A stretch of DNA of 64,000 nucleotides from an uncultured Verrucomicrobiota bacterium (GTDB taxonomy: Bacteria > Verrucomicrobiota > Verrucomicrobiia > Verrucomicrobiales > Akkermansiaceae): the NCBI GenBank assembly GCA_937867415.1, contig CALMKO010000056.1:1-64000 (forward strand), given 5' to 3'. Positions 37,494 to 44,734 of this stretch are shown piece after piece. Under the pieces are notes generated by a model. That model searched no databases. It was given only the letters and a program-made list of their open reading frames with translations, and was not told the origin of the DNA. Both the position numbers and the translations under genes were made by a program. Within the stretch, counting starts at the first letter, position 1; every line of letters starts with the position of its first letter.

Positions 37494-37522
37494 TTGAAAA
37501 AAGCCTTGCAATGATTCAAAAT
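37494..37522 (+). promoter_or_regulatory. Candidate promoter of the Xre-RES operon
   Basis: TTGAAA at 37494-37499, 17 bases, then CAAAAT at 37517-37522 would give a start about 15 bases before the ATG at 37542. The region is unusually AT-rich for this window. The -10 fits only 4 of 6. Confidence 0.35.
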
Positions 37523-37541
37523 GATCTATTAATTGTTTCAC

Positions 37542-37976
37542 ATGAATCCAAAGCGAGTCAGTTATTGGGATCACATGCCGCCGGAATCCTCCATGATGGG
37601 TGAGCCTGAAGCGGCTTACATGATCGAGAAAGTCCGGGATGGACTCCCTTTCGCCGAATTTCACGCCTTGCAGGAAATGCTGGACGTGACGGAAGAACGC
37701 CTCGGAGCATGGCTCGGCATGTCACGAGCCACGCTGCACCGCCGGAAAAAGGCCGGCACCTTGGATCGCACCGAGTCGGACCGGCTTGTCCGCTACGCCC
37801 GCCTCGTTTCACATGCCACCGCCGCACTCGGCGGGATTGCTGGCGGCCGCTCATGGCTGACGGCTCCGGCCATCGCCTTCCATGGCGAATGCCCGCTGGA
37901 TTATGCGGATACTGAAATAGGAGCCCGCGAGGTGGACGCTTTACTCGGGCGTCTCGAACACGGCGTTTTCTCCTGA
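37542..37976 (+). CDS. Xre/MbcA/ParS-type antitoxin
   Basis: 144 residues from the ATG at 37542 (a TTG at 37533 is less likely). It has a helix-turn-helix (MLDVTEERLGAWLGMSRATL, then HRRKKAGTL) and a C-terminal toxin-binding part (GGRSWLTAPAIAFHGECP) as in DUF2384 antitoxins. It stops two bases before the RES gene, so the pair is an operon. The antitoxin should bind and block the RES toxin and repress the promoter. Confidence 0.88.
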   Translation: MNPKRVSYWDHMPPESSMMGEPEAAYMIEKVRDGLPFAEFHALQEMLDVTEERLGAWLGMSRATLHRRKKAGTLDRTESDRLVRYARLVSHATAALGGIAGGRSWLTAPAIAFHGECPLDYADTEIGAREVDALLGRLEHGVFS

Positions 37977-37978
37977 TC

Positions 37979-38440
37979 ATGCCGCTTTTTTACCGCATCG
38001 TTCAGGAGCAGTGGGCAGCGAACGCGTTCACTGGCGAGGGCGCACGCCTCTATGGCGGACGCTGGAACACGCCCGGCACCGCGGCGGTCTATCTGGCGGA
38101 ATCCCGCGCGCTCGCAGCGCTTGAAATCCTCGTCCACGCCCCGCGTGAGGCCCTCCTGCTCAAGTGGATCGTGTTCGAGCTGGAAGTTCCGGATGCATGG
38201 ATCGACGAGGTGCCGCCGTCGAAGCTTCCCACGGAATGGCGATTGCGGCCCTCGTCCCGACAGGCGCAGAACTTCGGCTCCCGCTGGCTGCGGGATGATC
38301 AGAATCTATCCTTACTCCTGCCAAGCGTCGTCATCCCCGAGGAGCGCTCGCTTTTGCTCAATCCTCTCAATCCCCACATGCACGATCTGAAACCGGGCAA
38401 GCCGAAACCATTCAGCTTTGATCCGCGTCTGGCAGCTTGA
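37979..38440 (+). CDS. RES-domain toxin
   Basis: 153 residues with the RES features: the N-terminal FYRIV arginine, GARLYGGRWNTPGTAAVYLA with its R and Y, ALAALEILVH with the glutamate, and a late serine in LPSVVIPEE. Characterised RES toxins deplete NAD+ and stall growth. It starts two bases after its antitoxin stops. Full length, so likely functional. Confidence 0.9.
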   Translation: MPLFYRIVQEQWAANAFTGEGARLYGGRWNTPGTAAVYLAESRALAALEILVHAPREALLLKWIVFELEVPDAWIDEVPPSKLPTEWRLRPSSRQAQNFGSRWLRDDQNLSLLLPSVVIPEERSLLLNPLNPHMHDLKPGKPKPFSFDPRLAA

Positions 38441-38993
38441 GGGATCTGCGGAAGGGGATCGCCTGATCGACGGACGTCGAGCCATTGATATCATCGACCC
38501 GGGCACAAGCGGCGCTATCCTCCGAAGCACCCACAGCCGCTCCGACCTCAACGATCACTCGCGAGCCAGACAGTTCATTCGCCACCCAGAAAAGCCATGG
38601 CGTTGCCAGTCCACCAACTCACACCGAACACAACACCTCGATGAATGGCCCGTCTTTATGTCATGTCCGGCCCTTCCTGAGAGACTTACAATCATTCGAA
38701 TTCCCCTGCCTTTTCGAATGAGGCAAGCGCCAAACGGCGCAGCGACCACCATCCCCTGCGCCCTTTCTCCGTGCCCAACCCCAAGTGCATGAGAAGCCGC
38801 TGAAAAAGCCCGAAAGCTTCCCACGTCCTCTGCCCACGCAGATCGACAACTCGGCACCAGCCCCCCGTGTCGCATACTTATGCGACATGACAAAATACCG
38901 CAAAAACATACCCTGCGCATAGTCGGAAACAAATTGTTCGGGTTCGACTCCCACTTTTCCCGCCGCTCAAGAGTCCACGACTAGGAAACCACC
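38441..38993. other. 553-base gap without a gene
   Basis: No convincing reading frame. It contains a 9-bp perfect inverted repeat, TCATTCGAA (38692-38700) and TTCGAATGA (38713-38721), which may end the toxin operon, and the operator at 38868. The rest shows nothing I recognise. Confidence 0.6.
38868..38887. promoter_or_regulatory. Operator palindrome TGTCGCAT-N4-ATGCGACA, copy 3
   Basis: Perfect 8-bp arms with spacer ACTT, ending 106 bases before the PATR gene start. The flank TGACA(A/G)A directly after it is shared with copy 4. Confidence 0.75.
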
Positions 38994-41666
38994 ATGAAGC
39001 CCGCATTTCGCAATCCCTTCTTCGCCGCCGTCCTCGCCACCGCAGCATTCAATGTCAGCTCCTCCGCCCAGACCACCCTGCTGACGGATCATTTCGACAC
39101 GGTCACCAGCTTCACCGCCAATCCCAACGCGGACCAGACCGGCCTGCTATCCCCCGCATCCTACACGGTGACGCATCCGTTTGGCGGAACTCCCATCCAA
39201 CGCCGCGGAACCGGTGTAATTGAAATGGCGTTTGATGGAACCACCGCCGCGAATGCTTCCCGCATTTTCACCGATGCCGACTACGTGAATGTCGCCAACA
39301 CACGCAATTCCCCGGTCCGCATCACCTTCGACATCAACGCATCCCAGGTGGACTGGGTGGGTATTGTGGTGGGGACCACGAGCGCGTGGCTGGACGGAAG
39401 CGGCGCGACCACCGAGTTCAGCGCGCTGTTCCGCAATGACGGCACTGGCAATAAGTGGGTGAATGGAACGAACCTCGCCGGCCTCACCACGGACGCCTCC
39501 TCGCTGATCACCCTCGAACTCCGCAACACCGCTGGCACCGGTTCACCCTTCAATGGCACCGGCTCGGTGGCCCAGCTCTGGCGCGGCACCACCAACCTAG
39601 GCACCTACACACTGGAACAACTCTCCGCCACCAACGGCCGATTCGCCCTCTGCACCTTCAATGGCAATGGCGGCGCAGGTGGCACCGTGGACAACCTCAG
39701 CATCATTGCCACCTCCACCGCCACGCTGGTTCCCCGCTGGAGCGGATCGGTCAACGGCACATGGGACGACAATACCGCCAACTTCTCCGGCCAGTCGTTC
39801 AGCGGCCTGAAAACTGCGGGTGCCACCAACGTGCTTTTCGGCGATAACGACGCCAACTCAAGCCCCGTCGTCACCTCCAACGTCACCATCGCTGCCGGTG
39901 GCGTGGAAATTGCCGACGTGATCTTCGATAACGTTTCCACCAATTACACGCTGGCCAGTGCGGATGCCACCGGCATCAAGGGCGCTTCCAACTTGGCCAA
40001 GTCCGGCAGCGGCCTGCTCACTCTGACCGGGGCGCACAGCTACACCGGTACCACCACCATCAACGGCACGCTCGCTCTTTCTGGCGGCAACAACCGCTTG
40101 CCCGTCACCACCGCCCTCACGCTCACCAGTCCAGGCGTGCTGCGCCTCGATGGCAACAACCAGACGGTCGCCAGCCTCGCCTCCAGCGGCCGCGTGGTGA
40201 ACGGCAACGTCACCCTCGCCACCTTCACGGTCAACAACAGCTCTCCTGCCACCTTCTCCGGCAATCTTGGCGGCCCCGGTACGGATGAGAACAATCTCGC
40301 TCTCGTCAAAGACGGCACCGGCACACTCTCGCTCAGCGGCCCCAGCAGCTTCACCGGCGGCACCACCATCGAGGAGGGCACGCTGTCGCTGGTTCACGAG
40401 CCGACTGGCATTGCCAACACGGCGATTGGCGCAATGAGTTCCAGTAACACCGTCACCATCAACAACGGTGGCATCCTGACCGGCACCGCTAACAACTGGC
40501 TCAGCAGCACACAGGTCGCGTCGGGCGGTGCCAACGCCATTTCCGTCGTCGTCAACCAAGGTGGATTGCTCAGGGGAGGAAACAACCGCATCACCGGCCT
40601 CGGCAACGTGACCCTCAACGGAGGCACCATCGAGGTTTCCAATGGCCTGAATGGCTTCGGCTGGTTCGCTGCCTACAACCTCGGCGGCGACATCACCGTC
40701 AGCGGTTCCACCCCCTCCTCCATCACCACTTCTGGCGGTGCAGGTGGCTCCGCCAATCTCCAAATGTCGAATGGTACCAACAGCACCTCCGGCGGCGGCA
40801 CCCGTTTCCTCACCGTGGAAAACGTCACCAGCAACTCCGCATCCGATCTCGTCATCAGCGCCCGCCTCGCCAATGGCACGCTGGTCAAGAACGGCACCGG
40901 CACCGTGGAAATCGTTGCTGGCGAAACGGGCACCGGTTCCCCGATCACTTGGGAAATCGAGGATGGCCACTTCGTTCTTGCCGAGCCCGCCATCTTCGAG
41001 TTCCGCGTCACCAACGGCACGTCTAACCGCGTCATCATCACCAACACCGGCTCCGCCGCCTTTAACGGCACTCTCAACATCAACACCAGTGCCGTCACCC
41101 TCACCACCGACAACACCTGGTCGCTCATCGACGTCACCGGACTCGGTGCCACCTTCGGACTCAACTTCGCTGTGAGTGGCGGTTTCTCCGACCCGAACAA
41201 CGACGGCGTCTGGACCAAGTCTGACGTCATTGGCAACTGGTCGTTCTCCGAAACCTCCGGCGAACTCATCCTCAATGTCGGCAGCGACTACGACACCTGG
41301 GGAGGCCCCTACGGACTCGCTGCCGGAAGTGAGGGTAGCGATCTCGACGGCGACGGTCTCGCCAACTTCGAGGAATACGCCTTCGGCCTGATTCCCAACA
41401 GCGGAGCCTCCGTTAATCCGATCACCGTTCCGCTCAACAAAACCACCGGAACCTTCAGTTATACCCGCCGCGCCACCCCGAGCACCACCGAATTGAGTTA
41501 CTCGATTTGGTATTCCACGACCCTCGAAGCGGGTAGCTGGATTGAAGACAGTGGTGCCTCGCAAGGCGCAGCAGCTCTCAATGGAGAAGTCGAGACCGTT
41601 CCGGTTACCCTCTCATCCGGACTGCTCACCAACCCCAAACTCTTCATCCAGGTCCGTGCTCAGTGA
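38994..41666 (+). CDS. Secreted PATR-repeat protein with conserved surface tail
   Basis: 890 residues; ATG 38994 follows AGGAAA and starts a signal peptide (FFAAVLATAAFNVSSSA). The first 230 residues form a beta-sandwich (LLTDHFDTVTSFTANPN; VDNLSII). PATR repeats follow (SGSGLLTLTGAHSYTG, DGTGTLSLSGPSSFTG). Residues about 468-666 are closely similar to 311-502 of the 41760 protein. The end is the Asp-loop tail ([16 protein letters not shown], ending QVRAQ) shared with 20671 and 23980, not a PEP-CTERM. It is preceded by an operator. Function: probably a surface beta-helix for adhesion or polymer capture; this is inference. Confidence 0.85.
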   Translation: MKPAFRNPFFAAVLATAAFNVSSSAQTTLLTDHFDTVTSFTANPNADQTGLLSPASYTVTHPFGGTPIQRRGTGVIEMAFDGTTAANASRIFTDADYVNVANTRNSPVRITFDINASQVDWVGIVVGTTSAWLDGSGATTEFSALFRNDGTGNKWVNGTNLAGLTTDASSLITLELRNTAGTGSPFNGTGSVAQLWRGTTNLGTYTLEQLSATNGRFALCTFNGNGGAGGTVDNLSIIATSTATLVPRWSGSVNGTWDDNTANFSGQSFSGLKTAGATNVLFGDNDANSSPVVTSNVTIAAGGVEIADVIFDNVSTNYTLASADATGIKGASNLAKSGSGLLTLTGAHSYTGTTTINGTLALSGGNNRLPVTTALTLTSPGVLRLDGNNQTVASLASSGRVVNGNVTLATFTVNNSSPATFSGNLGGPGTDENNLALVKDGTGTLSLSGPSSFTGGTTIEEGTLSLVHEPTGIANTAIGAMSSSNTVTINNGGILTGTANNWLSSTQVASGGANAISVVVNQGGLLRGGNNRITGLGNVTLNGGTIEVSNGLNGFGWFAAYNLGGDITVSGSTPSSITTSGGAGGSANLQMSNGTNSTSGGGTRFLTVENVTSNSASDLVISARLANGTLVKNGTGTVEIVAGETGTGSPITWEIEDGHFVLAEPAIFEFRVTNGTSNRVIITNTGSAAFNGTLNINTSAVTLTTDNTWSLIDVTGLGATFGLNFAVSGGFSDPNNDGVWTKSDVIGNWSFSETSGELILNVGSDYDTWGGPYGLAAGSEGSDLDGDGLANFEEYAFGLIPNSGASVNPITVPLNKTTGTFSYTRRATPSTTELSYSIWYSTTLEAGSWIEDSGASQGAAALNGEVETVPVTLSSGLLTNPKLFIQVRAQ

Positions 41667-41677
41667 CCCCCGCGTCG

Positions 41678-41697
41678 TGTCGCATACTCATGCGACA
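41678..41697. promoter_or_regulatory. Operator palindrome TGTCGCAT-N4-ATGCGACA, copy 4
   Basis: Perfect 8-bp arms with spacer ACTC, in the 93-base gap after the previous PATR gene, ending 62 bases before the start of the next one. The spacing equals that of copy 1. Confidence 0.75.
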
Positions 41698-41759
41698 TGA
41701 CAGATTTCCCGAAGTCCCTATTCTCCCGTTAATCCCCGCCCCAAAAGCCCTTCACTTGC

Positions 41760-43748
41760 ATGAAAGCAAAAACCAATCCCTTCCTCTCCATCTCCAGCCT
41801 GGCACTTGCCTCTCTGCTTGGCCTCAGCGCCAGTGCCATGGCTCAATACAGCTGGAACATCGGCAGCAACACCTGGGACACCAGCACTGCCAACTGGATC
41901 GGAACCGGCACCACATGGGTGAACGGCGGAGCCAGCAACGCCGTTTTCTCTAACACCAACGCCGCCACCACCATCACCCTCAGCAGCGGTCTCACCGCAG
42001 GCTCGGTCACGGTCGGCAACGGCGGCAACAATGCGAACTATACGTTCTCCAGTGGCTCGCTTTCGGCGACGAGATTCACCGTTCAGGCAAATGGTAGTAA
42101 CAACCTCGGGACGCTCACTATTCCGACCACCACGCTAAACAACACCAGCCTGTCCCTAACGGGCGATCTTGGCGTCGGTCGGGCCACGCTCGTCATTGGA
42201 GGCAACAGCACCGTCACCGCTGACCGCATCGGCGGCGCGGGCATGACCGGCATCTCCAGCGCCGACTGGGGCCAAGTCACCATTCAGGACACCGCCAATG
42301 TCACCGCCACCAACGGCATCGTCGGCGGCACCACCGCTTGGGGGCTCAATCTCAACGGCGGCACCCTCACCACCAGGGGAATCGACTACGGCCCGCATTC
42401 CTTCAGCGGCACCACGAATCTCAATTTCAACGGAACCTTGGTGAAAGCCAATCAGGACAATGCCAACTTCATCACGGTGAGCGGCGGTCTTGATTCCGGT
42501 TTCAATCCGAACATCCAAGCCGGCGGCGCCAAAATCGACACGAATAGCTACAACATCGGCATCGGAGTCGCCTTGCAGGGCACGGGGGTCCTCACGAAGT
42601 CCGGCAGCGGAACTCTGAACCTCAACCTCGCCAACAGCTACAGCGGTGGCACCAGCGTGGACGGCGGCACCTTGTCGTTGAATTTCGACTCCACTTTCCA
42701 AACTAACACCGCAATCGGAGTCAAAAATTCGAGCAACACCGTCACCATCAACAATGGTGGAACCTTGACCGGCACCGTGAACAATTGGCTGAGCGAAACA
42801 AACGTTGCATCGGGAGGTGCGAATGCGATTGCCGTTGTCGTCAACCAAGGCGGCATCCTGAAAGGAGCCAACGGAAGAATCACCGGCCTCGGCAACGTGA
42901 CCCTCAACGGTGGCACGATTGAAGTTTCGAGCGGCTTAGGTGGCGGCACCTGGAACGCATCCTTCACCCTTGGCGGCGACATCACCGTCAGCGGCTCCAC
43001 CGCCTCATCCATCACTACCTCTTCGGGCGCGAACACGAACGCCAACATTTACATGGCCAACGGCAGCAACGGCACCGGCGGCACCCGCACCTTCACCGTC
43101 AACGACGTGACCAGCAGTGCCGCTTCCGACTTGGTCGTCAGCGCCCAACTCGCCAGAGGCACCGTAATCAAGGCAGGAGCCGGCACGCTCGAACTCGCCG
43201 CCGGAGCCACGGGCACCGAAACCGCAGTCTCCTGGCAGGTGAACAACGGCAAGCTCCTCGTCAACGCCAACGTCAGCACTGGCGGCGTCACTGTGGCTTC
43301 CGGTGGCACGCTCGCCGGCTCCGGCACCGTCGGTGCCACGACTGTCAACGGCACCTTCGCTCCCGGCAACTCAATCGGCACACTCACCATCGGCGGACTT
43401 CTCGATCTCAATGGCACTTCGAACTTTGAAATCGATCCCATTCTCGGAATCGGACTCAACCGCGCCTCAGACTTGGCGAGTGCCTCGGGTGCCATTTCCT
43501 ACGGTGGCATCCTCAATGTGCTCTATGGTGGCTCGTCCTCGGACTTCACCAACGGCATGGTCTTCAACCTGTTCGACGCCACCACATTCACCGACAGCTT
43601 CAGCGCGATCAACCTGCCAACCCTCACGGGCGGTCTGTCATGGGAAAACAACTTACTCACCACGGGCACGCTCACTGTCATCCCCGAACCCGGCGCAGCC
43701 CTCCTCGGCGGCCTCGGAATGCTCGCCCTGCTGCGCCGGAGGAGGTGA
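41760..43748 (+). CDS. PATR-repeat protein with PEP-CTERM anchor
   Basis: 662 residues. Signal peptide at 1-30 (FLSISSLALASLLGLSASAM). The body is a beta-helix of PATR repeats (WNIGSNTWDTSTANWIG; LTKSGSGTLNLNLANSYSG) with a segment closely similar to the 38994 protein. Near residue 515 SGGTLAGSGTVGATTVNGTF is typical of the last helix turns. The tail is PEP-CTERM (IPEPGAALLGGLGMLALL, RRRR), so it is sorted by an exosortase, unlike its neighbour. It has its own operator. Confidence 0.9.
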   Translation: MKAKTNPFLSISSLALASLLGLSASAMAQYSWNIGSNTWDTSTANWIGTGTTWVNGGASNAVFSNTNAATTITLSSGLTAGSVTVGNGGNNANYTFSSGSLSATRFTVQANGSNNLGTLTIPTTTLNNTSLSLTGDLGVGRATLVIGGNSTVTADRIGGAGMTGISSADWGQVTIQDTANVTATNGIVGGTTAWGLNLNGGTLTTRGIDYGPHSFSGTTNLNFNGTLVKANQDNANFITVSGGLDSGFNPNIQAGGAKIDTNSYNIGIGVALQGTGVLTKSGSGTLNLNLANSYSGGTSVDGGTLSLNFDSTFQTNTAIGVKNSSNTVTINNGGTLTGTVNNWLSETNVASGGANAIAVVVNQGGILKGANGRITGLGNVTLNGGTIEVSSGLGGGTWNASFTLGGDITVSGSTASSITTSSGANTNANIYMANGSNGTGGTRTFTVNDVTSSAASDLVVSAQLARGTVIKAGAGTLELAAGATGTETAVSWQVNNGKLLVNANVSTGGVTVASGGTLAGSGTVGATTVNGTFAPGNSIGTLTIGGLLDLNGTSNFEIDPILGIGLNRASDLASASGAISYGGILNVLYGGSSSDFTNGMVFNLFDATTFTDSFSAINLPTLTGGLSWENNLLTTGTLTVIPEPGAALLGGLGMLALLRRRR

Positions 43749-43842
43749 TGATGAATGTTGAATGGAAGCGAGAAAGAGTGGACTTGGCAGCCCGATTTCT
43801 CTCTTACCTCATAGCCGTTCACTCATAACCTCTTCCACTACA

Positions 43843-43904
43843 CTTTGCCTCTGGAGGGAGGCAATCCCCGGGCGGAGTCTGGTTTTGGGTTTCCGGACTC
43901 CGCC
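43843..43904 (+). ncRNA. Two-hairpin conserved element, copy B
   Basis: It starts CTTTGCCTCTGGAGGGAGG. P1 pairs TGCCTC (43846-43851) with GAGGCA (43858-43863). P2 pairs GGCGGAGTC (43871-43879) with GACTCCGCC (43896-43904), a perfect 9 bp, and the loop ends GTTTCCG as in copy A. It lies 94 bases after a PEP-CTERM stop with no plus-strand gene after it, so a 3' role (processing, stability or termination) is more likely here than a leader role. Confidence 0.5.
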
Positions 43905-43983
43905 TGATGATTTTAACCGAAGTGCAGTGCCAGCGGATTTCAAGTGAGCCGGGCGGTCGTCTATCCCGCAGTGGGGTGCCTGG

Positions 43984-44721
43984 TCACGGCGCGGGCTCGC
44001 GGGGCGGGACGTCGTCGAAGGCGCGGAGCTGGACTTGTTTGGTGACAGGATGATAGAACAAAAGCTGGATGACCCTTTCCTTGCCGGGATGTGGCCAGAT
44101 TCCGGAAGCAATGCGACGCCAGTCCTGGCCATCTAACACAAATGTCTTCATGCCGGATAGATTGCCGTGGCGGACGGGGGGATCGATGATCATTTCGGTG
44201 GCTCCCGGTTTGATGACCCATGGGCGTTTTTCCAATTCAATGCGGACTTGCGAGTTGCTGAGGTTGGTGACGCGGAATGATCCGGGCGGGAACGCTTTTT
44301 TTGAATCATCAATGACCAAAACGCGGAATGAGTGATTCAACCCGGTCGCTTCAGGAAGGCAGATTACGACGGCGGATCTCAGACCGCCGGGCAGCGTGAT
44401 CTCAGCGAGGCGCTGATCGGGTTGATCGAGCGATGCGCGGTCGGCCGACTTCGTGAGAATCAATTTGGGGGGTGCTGCGATGACGGGAATGAACTCATGA
44501 TTGAGGTAGGATTTGACCGGTGCCTTGATGCCCCCGGTGGTGGGGGGTGCGGCGGGATCGTGAAGAAAAGCCTGCTCGGTAGCTTGGCCCGGCTGGAAAG
44601 CAAGGAGGCGCAATTGCAATGGAATGAGTGCCGGAGTTGCCGGTTGTGCGGTAAGCAGGCAGGCGGATGCGAGCCACAACAAGATGCAGGGGAAGGAATG
44701 GAATCGAGGGAGAAAAGTCAT
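43984..44721 (-). CDS. Small secreted protein of unknown function beside Verru_Chthon A
   Basis: 245 residues from the ATG at 44721; an upstream start would overlap the neighbouring gene and lacks a leader. The N-terminus is a signal peptide (FLPRFHSFPCILLWLASA, cut near LTAQ). The rest looks beta-rich with regular LRLLAF and VRIELEKRPW strands and no catalytic motif. It begins 13 bases after the Verru_Chthon protein A gene on the same strand, so they form an operon. A role with pilin-like proteins is inferred from position only. Confidence 0.65.
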   Translation of the reverse strand: MTFLPRFHSFPCILLWLASACLLTAQPATPALIPLQLRLLAFQPGQATEQAFLHDPAAPPTTGGIKAPVKSYLNHEFIPVIAAPPKLILTKSADRASLDQPDQRLAEITLPGGLRSAVVICLPEATGLNHSFRVLVIDDSKKAFPPGSFRVTNLSNSQVRIELEKRPWVIKPGATEMIIDPPVRHGNLSGMKTFVLDGQDWRRIASGIWPHPGKERVIQLLFYHPVTKQVQLRAFDDVPPREPAP

Positions 44722-44734
44722 GGGAAGTTTCGGA

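Noticed and set aside
38936-38952. T-arm-like sequence GGGTTCGACTCCC, possible tRNA or tmRNA 3' end
   Set aside because: Only three base pairs of the stem form and no acceptor, D- or anticodon arm can be folded around it.
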